Of a stretch of 56,462 bases of DNA, positions 24,278-32,730 are shown in pieces. Both the position numbers and the translations under genes were made by a program. The notes beneath the pieces were generated by a model. The model had not been told where the DNA came from, did not search any database, and saw only the letters and a program-made list of their open reading frames with translations. Origin of the DNA: Clostridia bacterium. GTDB lineage: Bacteria; Bacillota; Clostridia; Lachnospirales; Lachnospiraceae. Each line of letters begins with the position of its first letter. Within the stretch, counting starts at the first letter, position 1. The stretch is from positions 1 through 56,462 of the forward strand of contig BNZC01000008.1 in the NCBI GenBank assembly GCA_026000755.1. The letters are read 5' to 3'.

Positions 24278-24665
24278 TGTTTTTCATCTCCTTTAAGAAA
24301 ATATTCAACTTGCGAAAGTGTGGTTTTAGCACATCTGCTGTTACTCCTGTTTTAAGCGGAATGGATTCCGTGAAAAATTCTCCTGTTAGGTAAATTACGG
24401 TTTCCTCGCCTGTCGCTGCGTCCTCCGCTGCGATTCCGTATAATCCGGCAACGGTGTTTTCCTCCGCTGTTCTTGCAGGAACTACATTCTCCTCGTCTGC
24501 GGCTGTTGCTGTTCCTAACGTCACGGGTAATATTTGCCCTCCTACCAGTTTTACGGGTTCGTGTTTTGCGATTGTTGCTCCTGCCGTTCCAAAATCTCTT
24601 TCAATCGGAAAATCTCCGGCGAAAAAGTTTTCCGGCGTAAGTGTTGCTTCATTGATTTCGTACAT
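24270..24665 (-). CDS. Head decoration protein (lambda gpD-like)
   Basis: 131 aa. The stretch AGDFPIERDFGTAGATIAKHEPVKL and the central GLYGIAAEDAATGEETVIYLTGEF match the HDPD/decoration family. It stabilises the expanded capsid after packaging. Confidence 0.85.
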   Translation of the reverse strand: MYEINEATLTPENFFAGDFPIERDFGTAGATIAKHEPVKLVGGQILPVTLGTATAADEENVVPARTAEENTVAGLYGIAAEDAATGEETVIYLTGEFFTESIPLKTGVTADVLKPHFRKLNIFLKEMKNNG

Positions 24666-24680
24666 TTTCTTTTTCCTCCT

Positions 24681-25826
24681 CTACTTTTTTCCCGGCAAAA
24701 CTTTGTCAATTGCCGCTTCATAAGGGTTTACTTTATCGTTTGCTCCCTCATATCCGCTTGCCGTGACTTCGTTTACACCGCTGTTATTTGCGTCCTCTGT
24801 TGCACTCGCAAGGTATTTCGCACCTTGCTTTTTCTGTTCCGCCACCATATTCATTGCAACGTCTGCGGCGGATAATGGACTTTCAAATTTTGCCTTGTTT
24901 ATTACCCCCTCAAATCCCGGCAACGCAATGTTTTCAATATCCTGTATGCGTTTCCGTTCTTCGCCCGTGGCTGTTTCTGCAACTTGTGCCGTAAGCTCCG
25001 GGTATTGCTCCCTCAATTCATCAACTGTTTTAATTTCCATGCTTTTTTCAACTCCTTTTTTATTTTTGTTTGTTATATGGTAAACCGCCGCCGCTTTTGT
25101 GCGACTGTTTAACAATTCTGTTGGACAATTACGGTACATTGCTGTGTTTAATACTCCTGAATTAGCAACATTTTTTGTTTCCTCTTGCTCGTGTTCCTCT
25201 CCCTCGGTTTCCTCTTCCTTAGTGTCTTCAAACATGACTTCATCACAAAATTCGTTTTTTACTGCTTCCTCACCCGTATACCATGTTTCTGCCGTCATTA
25301 AATCGCTTATTTCCTGCTTGCTCTTTCCTGTCTTTTCGGAATATGCGTTGATGATTCCTTGCTTTACCTTATCAAGCATTTTCTTTCCTTTTTCAAATTC
25401 GGCAGAATTGAAGTATCCGTAAGCAAAAGCGGTGGGGTCATGAATCATAAAATAAGCACTTGACGGTATAGAGATTGTTTCACACGCTGCGGCGATTCCT
25501 ACGGCTGCTGAGGCACAAATTCCATCAATTTTGCAAGTGACCGTTTTCCCTTGCACCCTCTTTTCTCGTATTTGTGTCCGTATAGCTTCCGCTGCGAATA
25601 CATCACCCCCTCCGCTGTTAATGCGTATACAAATATTAGGCGTTGACACATTGCCCAATTCTTCTGCAAATAGCTTCGGTGTTATCTCCGTTCCCTTTTC
25701 ACCTGTCCACCAATCCACGCTTTGCTTGTCTGCGATTGCGTCATAAACAAATACTTCCGTTAGGCTGTTATTTATGCGTGTGATGTTCCAAGCAATTTTA
25801 GTTATTTTCCCGTTGTTGTTCGGCAA
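24681..25826 (-). CDS. Prohead protease, ClpP family, with scaffold-like C-terminus
   Basis: 381 aa. The ClpP-like S14 domain spans about 20-200, with IRINSGGGDVFAAEAIRTQI, nucleophile S106 (GICASAAVGIA) and H129 (YFMIHDP). An acidic linker (about 205-225) leads to a C-terminal part (about 265-381) that looks like a scaffold (KKQGAKYLASATEDAN). This is the lambda gpC/Nu3 arrangement. It may hold an internal start near KSMEIKTVDELREQYPELTA (about 262), as for Nu3. TTG 25826 overlaps the portal gene by 29 nt. Confidence 0.9.
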   Translation of the reverse strand: MPNNNGKITKIAWNITRINNSLTEVFVYDAIADKQSVDWWTGEKGTEITPKLFAEELGNVSTPNICIRINSGGGDVFAAEAIRTQIREKRVQGKTVTCKIDGICASAAVGIAAACETISIPSSAYFMIHDPTAFAYGYFNSAEFEKGKKMLDKVKQGIINAYSEKTGKSKQEISDLMTAETWYTGEEAVKNEFCDEVMFEDTKEEETEGEEHEQEETKNVANSGVLNTAMYRNCPTELLNSRTKAAAVYHITNKNKKGVEKSMEIKTVDELREQYPELTAQVAETATGEERKRIQDIENIALPGFEGVINKAKFESPLSAADVAMNMVAEQKKQGAKYLASATEDANNSGVNEVTASGYEGANDKVNPYEAAIDKVLPGKK

Positions 25827-27336
25827 TCTCCTGCACCTCCCTCATTAGCTTTTCTTCTCGCTTTCTGCTTTGTATATTTTTATAAAAATCGCTCCCTGTA
25901 AGTTCTTGTGCTTCTCTATCACGGGTTGAAAATCCGTTTAATACCCGTTTTTCCGCCGCATTTACCTCTTGTACCGGGTTCAACAAGCCTTGTGCCGGCC
26001 CGTTCCATTCTGCTCCGCTGTAAGCTTTTCGTATAGCTACATCTGCAAAGAATCCGGGTGCGTTTATTCTTCCCTTTGCTACAGCTTCCGCAAGCCATTC
26101 CTCAAATATCGGTTGGCAAAAATCCCGTGCAAGCCAAGTACGATACATTCTAAAGTTTTTCCACGCTTCAAGCAATGCACCACGGCTTGCACTATATGAT
26201 GACGTGAAGTTTAATACAAGCAACTCATACGGAATGCTAAGTGCCGCTCCTATCTGTCTGCATATGGATATAACAAACGGGTCAAAATTCGCATTGGGTC
26301 TACCCGGGCTTACGGCATTTGCGGTTTCCCCCTCTTCTAGGTCAATAATAGAACCGTTCCCGATTTCAACGTCGTTTTGGTCGTAACTCACTTGCTCTTC
26401 CTCCGGCACAACCTCTCCTAATGCCGCTCCCTCACCGCTCATGTCTCCTTTTTGAATGAACACGGCAAACATTCCGCTAACAACGGCGGCAACAAGTTCC
26501 GCTTCGGTATATCGCCCCAACTGTTTTAGGGCTTCAATGACCGGAGCAAGAAAAGGTATGCCCCTCCTTTGACCGATTCTTTCACGATTCATTATGTGAA
26601 GTACATTTCGCCGCCCTGTCTTTTCTCCGAATGCCTTAATGCGTGTCCATTCTTCCATTTTCATAAACTCATTTGATAACGGGTGAATGTTTAAGATGTG
26701 ATACGCCATAACCTCGCCCGCTGCGTTTGTTTCTATACCTCCTATCATGTTCGGGTCGTGTTCTTTATCTCTCGGATTGCATAGCCTATCGGATTCAATT
26801 AAGCGTATACGCAAATCATACGGCATATTTATTCGCTTTGTTTTCGGTAAAAGCGTGATAACGTCCCCACTCAAAAGCCAATTCAGGAATGCAAGTTGCT
26901 GTATCTCATAGAAATTATCAATCCGCTCTATATCGCAAGAATCGGATTCCGCCCATAAAGCGAACTCTCTTTCAATTTCGCTTTCCAGTTTTTGCGCCTG
27001 TTCCTCGGTCAATCTCAAATACTCGTAATCAACTTGACTTTTAAGGACAAGTCCCGAACCCACCACGTTTGTACGCATTGTTTTTAATGCCCCTGTGGCA
27101 AGCGGTACACCCATGTATAAATCTCGTGAGCGTTGCCGCAAGGTAGACAAATTCCCCTCTATGTCCTCCGTTGCACTCCCACCTCTGTACAACCAACCCA
27201 AAAGTGATTTTTTTGTATGTGAAGCCCCGTAATTTCCATATCCGCTGTTTATGATGTTCATGTTTTTTCTGGCGGCGGCACGTCTTACTCCCGCTTGTGG
27301 GGATATAGCTGCAACAACCCTATCTAATACATTCAA
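25798..27336 (-). CDS. Portal protein (lambda gpB family)
   Basis: 512 aa. The N-terminus (NIINSGYGNYGASHTKKSLLGW) and LSTLRQRSRDLYMGVPLATGALKTMRTNVVG-type residues are typical of the lambda portal. The middle contains RIRLIESDRLCNPRDKEHD and QKGDMSGEGAALGEV. It forms the dodecameric vertex for DNA entry and exit. The start is TTG 27336 with GGAGG at 9 nt. Confidence 0.93.
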   Translation of the reverse strand: MNVLDRVVAAISPQAGVRRAAARKNMNIINSGYGNYGASHTKKSLLGWLYRGGSATEDIEGNLSTLRQRSRDLYMGVPLATGALKTMRTNVVGSGLVLKSQVDYEYLRLTEEQAQKLESEIEREFALWAESDSCDIERIDNFYEIQQLAFLNWLLSGDVITLLPKTKRINMPYDLRIRLIESDRLCNPRDKEHDPNMIGGIETNAAGEVMAYHILNIHPLSNEFMKMEEWTRIKAFGEKTGRRNVLHIMNRERIGQRRGIPFLAPVIEALKQLGRYTEAELVAAVVSGMFAVFIQKGDMSGEGAALGEVVPEEEQVSYDQNDVEIGNGSIIDLEEGETANAVSPGRPNANFDPFVISICRQIGAALSIPYELLVLNFTSSYSASRGALLEAWKNFRMYRTWLARDFCQPIFEEWLAEAVAKGRINAPGFFADVAIRKAYSGAEWNGPAQGLLNPVQEVNAAEKRVLNGFSTRDREAQELTGSDFYKNIQSRKREEKLMREVQEIAEQQRENN

Positions 27337-27350
27337 AACATATCACCTCC

Positions 27351-27587
27351 TTAAATGTCGCGTGGAATCGCCCTCATAACTCGGTTTCTTCCACCTCTAC
27401 TCTTTACGCTTTCAATCTCTGCAATCTTTTTTTGCCAATACTCAATTTGATTTCGAACCTCTTTTAAGTCTGCTCTGGTCAATGAGCGTGTCCCAATCTT
27501 GTAACTTTGACTTGTTGCTATTTCAAGTTCCGCCATTAGCCATATTTTCAAATGCTTTTCTGCTTCTTTTAGTGATATTGCCGCCAT
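27351..27587 (-). CDS. gpW-like / DUF6148 head-joining protein
   Basis: 78 aa, helical: AAISLKEAEKHLKIWLMAEL and SLTRADLKEVRNQIEYWQK, ending in a basic tail. This matches DUF6148 proteins found between large terminase and portal, where lambda has gpW. ATG 27587 follows GGGGGTATAAA. Confidence 0.8.
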   Translation of the reverse strand: MAAISLKEAEKHLKIWLMAELEIATSQSYKIGTRSLTRADLKEVRNQIEYWQKKIAEIESVKSRGGRNRVMRAIPRDI

Positions 27588-27588
27588 T

Positions 27589-29400
27589 TTATACCCCCTG
27601 ACTGCGAACACCGCGCCCACGCTTCCTTTGCGGTGCGGTTTCTGATTTCTCTTGCTTTTTAAGTGCAACTCCCGATATTTCAAGTGCGGCTTGTGCATAA
27701 TTTCGGCAATCAAATGGCTCATTTCGCTTTGTCCCGTTCTCTTTTAGTTTCCAAATGTATTGTGCTTTTCCTTTTTTGTAGGTCAATACCATGCGTTCTG
27801 CTGTTAATCCCTTAAAATAATCTTCCGTATATCCTGCCGTCTTATCCTTTGGAAAATGGCAATAGTTTGCTCCCTCTTCCTGTACATCAAGACTTTGGTA
27901 TATAAGGGCTTTTCCCGTGTCAACACCCAACGGAATAAGCGGTGCTTGCACCCTGTTGTTCTTTGTCGCTCTTCCGATATACGGCACATCAAAACCACCA
28001 CGCCCTTTTATTGCAAGTATTCCACGGGCATACCGCACTTTGCAAAACTTGTATACTTGATTTGTAAAATGCCCACCGCTATCCATACAAGCACGTATTA
28101 TTTTAAGCTTTGCTCCGTCTGCTCTGGTAAACGTTTGATTGATAAAGGTGTCTAATTCGTCCCATACCTTTTGTTGTTTCAAATCCCCGTAAATGATTTG
28201 ATACTTGATTCCCCAACTTTCACGGGAGGCACCCCACCCAACAACCTCAATCTCGAACCTATCATCTTGCGTATCAATTCCTGCCGTTAGGCAAATCACT
28301 TCAACCGGGACTTCGCAATTATATTTTTCTCTCCGGTTGTAAAGTGTATCATGCTCAATCTCGCTTCCCTCTTCCTCCCATGTCTGCCCCATTTCGGTAT
28401 TCGTCCATGCTTTTAAGAGTTCAATATTTCCTTTTTTCTTTTCCTCATTTGCAACTAAAAACTTTTCAACAATCTCTCTCCACTCGATAAAGAGGGAAGC
28501 AAGGCTATTCAAATAAAAGCCTCTTACTTTCCTATCCGGAAACCTTGGTTCAAATTTCCCGTTGACATACTGCTCTTTCCATTCCACTTCACTTTGTATG
28601 GCACCGCATTTTACGCAGATATATTCAATTTCGCTTAGGTTGTCTTTGTTAAATTTCACTTGTCCCCATTCCAATTCTTGCAGTTCTTTGCATGATGGAC
28701 AAGGTGCTTGCCAAACTTCTTGTGTGCTGTTTTCAAACTCTATTTCAATCCTTGATGTTCCTTTTACCGTTGGCGTTGATATGAAAACCTCTTTTTTATT
28801 CCAAAAGGTCGTAAGTCTTTTGGAAGCAAGCAATAAGGGGTCTCCGTCTTTTCCTGCGGTTGCGGGATACCCGTCTATTTCGTCCGCAAGTAATATCCGA
28901 ATCGGACGGCTTCTAAGCCCCGATGGTGAGTTTGCCCCAACGATTGTAACGTGTCCTCCGGGAAATTCTTTGTGCAAAATCGTGTTTCCGCTGTTTCTGG
29001 TCTTATCATTTACCTTTTCCCGAAGTGCGGGCGTATCCCGTAACATAGGCGTTAATCTATCCTTGCTGAAGCTTTCGCCCATTTGTAAATTTGGTTGCAT
29101 TATCATAATCGGGGACGGGTCATAATCCATAAAATATCCTATCGGGTTTAGTATGAATCCATCTGTTTTCCCTATTTGTGCCGCTGACATTACAACGACT
29201 TTTCCCACGCTTACATCTGAAATGGCATTCATAATATCCTTTTGGTACGGCGCTTTGCTTGTTTTCCAACGCCCCGGTTCGGCGGATGTCTTTTTTGATA
29301 ATATCCGCTTTTCATCTGCCCATTGTGCCATTGTCATATCGGGCGGCGGCTCTAAAACTAAAAATACACGCTTAAATAAGTTACGGGTTGCTGTTTTCAT
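27589..29400 (-). CDS. Terminase large subunit (lambda gpA family)
   Basis: 603 aa. TMAQWADEKRILSKKTSAEPG starts the family domain. The ATPase Walker A-like motif is SAAQIGKTDG (about 72-81) and Walker B is ILLADEIDGY. Two CxxC pairs (APCPSCKEL, YICVKCGAIQ) form a zinc site. The nuclease part includes CLTAGIDTQDDRFEIEVVGWG. It cuts and packages DNA. ATG 29400 overlaps the Nu1-like gene by 20 nt. A diverged half of the 17-bp palindrome (TCCGAATCGGAC at 28896) is probably chance. Confidence 0.94.
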   Translation of the reverse strand: MKTATRNLFKRVFLVLEPPPDMTMAQWADEKRILSKKTSAEPGRWKTSKAPYQKDIMNAISDVSVGKVVVMSAAQIGKTDGFILNPIGYFMDYDPSPIMIMQPNLQMGESFSKDRLTPMLRDTPALREKVNDKTRNSGNTILHKEFPGGHVTIVGANSPSGLRSRPIRILLADEIDGYPATAGKDGDPLLLASKRLTTFWNKKEVFISTPTVKGTSRIEIEFENSTQEVWQAPCPSCKELQELEWGQVKFNKDNLSEIEYICVKCGAIQSEVEWKEQYVNGKFEPRFPDRKVRGFYLNSLASLFIEWREIVEKFLVANEEKKKGNIELLKAWTNTEMGQTWEEEGSEIEHDTLYNRREKYNCEVPVEVICLTAGIDTQDDRFEIEVVGWGASRESWGIKYQIIYGDLKQQKVWDELDTFINQTFTRADGAKLKIIRACMDSGGHFTNQVYKFCKVRYARGILAIKGRGGFDVPYIGRATKNNRVQAPLIPLGVDTGKALIYQSLDVQEEGANYCHFPKDKTAGYTEDYFKGLTAERMVLTYKKGKAQYIWKLKENGTKRNEPFDCRNYAQAALEISGVALKKQEKSETAPQRKRGRGVRSQGV

Positions 29401-29884
29401 TTTCCGCTTCCCTTTCCTCGCTAAATGTTTTATCAAAATCAGAAAGCTCATTTAAGGCTTCATCAACGGAATCTTTCAATATCCTATGAATCTCTGCCTT
29501 ATCCGTTTTTTTAGATAATACGGGAGAGAGTTTTGATGGTATCGCCATTAAACGGCTCTTGAAATTGATTAGCATATCCGTCATAACCGTTTGTATATCC
29601 TCGGACGTGTGCAAGTTTCCCTCTTTTACCCCTAGGTCAAATTCCTCATTTTTCCTCTTTGCTCGTATCAGCTTCGCCCGTTCTGTATTGTAGTCTATAT
29701 CCTCCCCGCTCTCCGGGTTTCGCTTCCGCAGATAGTTGACGTATGCGTGTACGGTAGTGGTAAGTTCATAAAGCCCCGGCACATCTTTGTACTCCGCTAT
29801 GATTTTTTGCTCTTTCAGTTGCCGCACTCTCCGCTCGGTCAAGTCAAGAATCCGTGCGATTGCTTTTGTGTCATATAATTTCAA
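29381..29884 (-). CDS. Nu1-like terminase small subunit
   Basis: 167 aa. The N-terminal winged helix (TKAIARILDLTERRVRQLKEQ) matches lambda gpNu1-type DNA packaging proteins. A helical region follows (NTERAKLIRAKRKNEEFDL) that binds the large subunit. It would recognise cos. The start is TTG 29884 after GGGGGT. Repeats that could be its binding sites lie just upstream. A second HTH small-subunit-like gene lies further upstream. Confidence 0.83.
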   Translation of the reverse strand: MKLYDTKAIARILDLTERRVRQLKEQKIIAEYKDVPGLYELTTTVHAYVNYLRKRNPESGEDIDYNTERAKLIRAKRKNEEFDLGVKEGNLHTSEDIQTVMTDMLINFKSRLMAIPSKLSPVLSKKTDKAEIHRILKDSVDEALNELSDFDKTFSEEREAENENSNP

Positions 29885-29887
29885 GAG

Positions 29888-30016
29888 GATACCCCCTTTA
29901 CTTCCCTTTTACACTTTTTGATACCCCCTAAAATACCCCTCTAAAAAATTTGCGGAAGCGTTTTTTATTTTTTTGTATCTAGGCACCCCTTGGGGTCTTC
30001 GTACCCGCAAGGGGTG
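29888..30016. other. Candidate cos region between the two small terminase genes
   Basis: The 201-bp gap 29885-30085 has three copies of (A/G)GGGGTAT on the minus strand (29888-29896, 29920-29928 and 29932-29941) and a long imperfect hairpin at 29984-30016 (CACCCCTT / AAGGGGTG, with inner GGGT / ACCC). In lambda the R sites bound by gpNu1 and the cosN nick site sit next to these genes. The first GGGGG also serves as a ribosome site for the Nu1-like gene, so only part of the repeat signal is independent. Confidence 0.5.
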
Positions 30017-30085
30017 AATATCCCCTCAAAGTACCTATTCCCCGTCATTCTTTTCATATGGTCTACATGAATGCTTTTCTATCTC

Positions 30086-30880
30086 TTATTCTTCTGTATC
30101 CTCTGCACCATCTGCTTGTTCTGTGTCGTTAATCGCTCCCGTTTCCGGGTCTATGTTGTACTCGCCTGATAATCTTTGCTTTGTGAGTGTGTGCTTGCGT
30201 TCGTCAAGGTCAATCCGTTTTTTGTCTACCTCATACGCTCGCATGGAATCAATAAGTTTTAAGATACGCCCATGGTTCTTGTTGTACTCGGCTTCCAGTT
30301 TCATTGCTCTTTCAAACGGACTCGCCTTTATGACGGTTCTCATAGTCGTTTTTAATTCCTCTTTGCTTCTATTGTTTCCGCTCTCTCCATTTCCCTCTTT
30401 CCCTTTCGGTGCAAACATCTCAACAACTCTGTCTATGTATAAGGTGTTCGGGTCGGCACTCTCATACTCTTTTATCTTTCTTGTTAAGTCACGCTCTTTC
30501 GCAAAGAGTAGTTGAAGTTCTCGTAACATATTGGCTTCTGATTCTAACGTCAAGCCCTCTATATATGCTCGCTCCTCTGTTGTTAGGCTTTCAAGATGTA
30601 CCCTTGCGTATGCTCCGTGCGTTTCGGCGTTACTGTTCCCTTTTGGTGCGCCGCCTCCTGCTGCATTTTGATTTCCCTTTTGTCCGCCCCGCTCTTTCGT
30701 CTGTTGTACTGGTTTCGGTTCGGTTAAGTCCTGCTGCCATTTGTCTATACTCTTCCACTTGCGTATACGTTGTTCGGGTACGCTGTACGCCGTTGCAAGT
30801 TCTTTTATTGTTACTTTTCCACCGCTTTCAATCCATTGTTTTTTCGCTTTCTCACGGTCCGGATTCTTAGCCCTTGCCAT
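30086..30880 (-). CDS. Phage HTH protein, second terminase-small-subunit-like
   Basis: 264 aa. The N-terminal HTH (REKAKKQWIESGGKVTIKELA, VPEQRIRKWKSIDKWQ) and the linker GGQKGNQNAAGGGAPKGNSN are typical of Firmicutes terminase small subunits of the phBC6A51 type. A helical C-terminus ends in acidic residues. ATG 30880 has GGGGGAG. With the Nu1-like gene, this phage has two candidates for DNA recognition in packaging. Confidence 0.8.
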   Translation of the reverse strand: MARAKNPDREKAKKQWIESGGKVTIKELATAYSVPEQRIRKWKSIDKWQQDLTEPKPVQQTKERGGQKGNQNAAGGGAPKGNSNAETHGAYARVHLESLTTEERAYIEGLTLESEANMLRELQLLFAKERDLTRKIKEYESADPNTLYIDRVVEMFAPKGKEGNGESGNNRSKEELKTTMRTVIKASPFERAMKLEAEYNKNHGRILKLIDSMRAYEVDKKRIDLDERKHTLTKQRLSGEYNIDPETGAINDTEQADGAEDTEE

Positions 30881-30950
30881 TTGGTACACTCCCCCTATTC
30901 GTTTGTTTTTCTATTTACCCCTTCGTATAAAGTGCGGAAGTGCAACGCAA

Positions 30951-30981
30951 AACGAACTCCAAGGCTAACCCGAAGTTCGTT
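30951..30981 (-). terminator. Hairpin before the terminase operon
   Basis: Minus strand AACGAACT, a 15-nt loop and AGTTCGTT, then TTTTGCG. It is a weak terminator for early transcription or a leader structure for the late operon. Confidence 0.4.
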
Positions 30982-31015
30982 GCTGAACACCACCTATGAA
31001 ATTTGCATTTATCGA

Positions 31016-31069
31016 CACTTGCCAACGATATAATTTTATCATAAAAAACGGACACTTGCGGACACTCTT
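31016..31069 (-). promoter_or_regulatory. Candidate late-operon control region with palindrome half-sites
   Basis: The gap 30881-31069 precedes all packaging and structural genes. It has two direct copies of CGGACAC (31049-31055 and 31059-31065), each a half of the 17-bp dispersed palindrome, followed on the minus strand by AT-rich promoter-like sequence (TATGATAAAATTAT). No consensus -35 is seen, which suits an activator-dependent late promoter. Confidence 0.4.
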
Positions 31070-31540
31070 TCAATTTGGGTAATTGAAATTTTTTATATAC
31101 CCGTTTTTATCGAAACTTTTTGCCAAATTATCAATGGCTCGGTTGCGTATTTTCTTGCATTGTGTGCCGCTATAATGAATCCGTTCCGATATTTGTACCC
31201 ATTGCATTCCAAGTATGTAAAAATCGTGCAATATACTCTTTTGGGTAAGGGTCAAGCGGTCAAGTTCTTTCATGATTTCTGCTTTCAGGTCTGCAAGCTG
31301 TTCAATTCGTATTCTTAAATCACGCATTTTTCCGCTTGCCGAATCCGGTATGTTCATTGCAGTTATTTCTGTCGGGCTTGATGTTTTGTACTTGCTTTTT
31401 GGCATACCGTCAATTCCCCCTCTGCCGCTTCGTGTGTAATATGCTTCCTCATACTCACGAAGCCGCTTTCTGTTGTATGACATTTCCCCTTCAATGCTTC
31501 TGCAAAATATCAGTATTTTTTTGGCTTGCTCCCGCTCCAT
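31070..31540 (-). CDS. Sigma-70-region-4-like late transcription regulator
   Basis: 156 aa. A coiled-coil middle (MRDLRIRIEQLADLKAEIMK) leads into a C-terminal sigma region 4-like HTH (LDRLTLTQKSILHDFYILG, WVQISERIHYSGTQCKKIRN), as in DUF1492/ArpU/RinA-type regulators. These switch on structural genes in Firmicutes phages, and this gene lies directly upstream of the terminase operon. Confidence 0.75.
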   Translation of the reverse strand: MEREQAKKILIFCRSIEGEMSYNRKRLREYEEAYYTRSGRGGIDGMPKSKYKTSSPTEITAMNIPDSASGKMRDLRIRIEQLADLKAEIMKELDRLTLTQKSILHDFYILGMQWVQISERIHYSGTQCKKIRNRAIDNLAKSFDKNGYIKNFNYPN

Positions 31541-31619
31541 AAATTCCGTTCCCTCCCCTGCTTGAAGTTCTCTTTTCTGCTATAGCGTTTTTTATCGTGC
31601 AAATCCCACTTGGTTTATT

Positions 31620-32729
31620 TTAATCCCTTGTTTCGGTGTAATATTCAAGCATCTCAATGATGAAATCAAAAACCCTTGTATCCTCTCCGGGCGTAAAGAG
31701 TGTAAAACGCTTTTGGTTCAAAAAATCTATTGCGGATTCTGCCTTTTCTTCCTCGCTCATGTCTGCAAAGTCCTTATGTTCGGCAGTTTCTTGTTCTTCC
31801 TCTTTCCTTTCCTCAAAGTTTTGCTGTTCTTTGGCGTAATTCTCCGGCTCTTTGTACGTCTTTTGCATGGTTGGTGTAATTCGCTCTTCTTTCATGCTGT
31901 CTAAAAATCTTTCCCATACGTTCTTTGCTTTGTCCTTTGTTGAACTTTCCGATTCGTTTGTATCTATCGGCGGTGTGACGGTCGGCTTTATTTCCTGTTT
32001 TTTCTCCTTCACGTCATCGATGGACAACTCGCCCTTTTTCCTAAATTCCTCCGCTGCTTCTTGTTGTTTTTCCTCCGGCAAACCGGATAACTCATAAGCC
32101 GCCGATAATCCAATTTTCCCGCCTTGAAATTCATCTTTTAGTTCGTCAGAAAGATTGTTTGTTATTGCGTTCATTCTGGCAATCTGTGTTGATGATGTAT
32201 TTAGTGCTTCGGCAACCAAATCACGGACACGTCCCGGCAAGTTTTCTCGTTTTTTCAGTTCTGCAAAATACTTTTGCAATTCTTCCGCCTGTTTCATCTT
32301 TTCCCAATCGGACAGTTCGCGCGTCGTGCTGTTTGTCATAATCAGCAAGATTTTTTCTTTTATTTCGTCCCGCTCGGCTTGTATGCCGCACGGTATATAC
32401 TCAAATTCCGTCTTTCCCTCTTTTACAAGTTCCATGCAAGCTTGGTGTCTGCGGTGTCCTGCTATGATTTCATACTTTCCTCCAGACAATTTCTTTACGG
32501 TCAAATTTTGGAGAACGCCGAACATCTCAATGGAGTTTTTCAGTTCTCCGATTTTGTCAACCGAATAAAAATTATTTTTCGACGGTATCAGGTCACTTGT
32601 TTTTATCGGTATCACTTTAAGCATATGTCGGCGTATCGTATCTTTTTCCGCTCCCGCTGCGTGTGGCGTTTCCCCCTCCTGTATTGATGTTCCGCTTAAA
32701 AGCTGATTGATGTTGAATTTTCCCGCCAT
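31620..32729 (-). CDS. parB: ParB-family DNA partition protein
   Basis: 369 aa. The N-terminal ParB/Srx CTPase fold has VIPIKTSDLIPSKNNFYSVD, then FGVLQNLTVKKL and YEIIAGHRRHQA (the GxRRxxA box). A helical DNA-binding part follows (LSDWEKMKQAEELQKYFAEL, LNTSSTQIARMNAITNNLSD). The C-terminus is acidic and low-complexity. It is translated right after parA, and a perfect 17-bp palindrome lies 17 bp upstream of its start, the classical place for a centromere site. Confidence 0.87.
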   Translation of the reverse strand: MAGKFNINQLLSGTSIQEGETPHAAGAEKDTIRRHMLKVIPIKTSDLIPSKNNFYSVDKIGELKNSIEMFGVLQNLTVKKLSGGKYEIIAGHRRHQACMELVKEGKTEFEYIPCGIQAERDEIKEKILLIMTNSTTRELSDWEKMKQAEELQKYFAELKKRENLPGRVRDLVAEALNTSSTQIARMNAITNNLSDELKDEFQGGKIGLSAAYELSGLPEEKQQEAAEEFRKKGELSIDDVKEKKQEIKPTVTPPIDTNESESSTKDKAKNVWERFLDSMKEERITPTMQKTYKEPENYAKEQQNFEERKEEEQETAEHKDFADMSEEEKAESAIDFLNQKRFTLFTPGEDTRVFDFIIEMLEYYTETRD

Positions 32730-32730
32730 A

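Noticed and set aside
28896..28907. Sixth copy of the dispersed palindrome in the terminase gene
   Set aside because: Only the inner 12 bases match, and the outer bases differ at four of 17 positions. It fits chance in a conserved coding motif.
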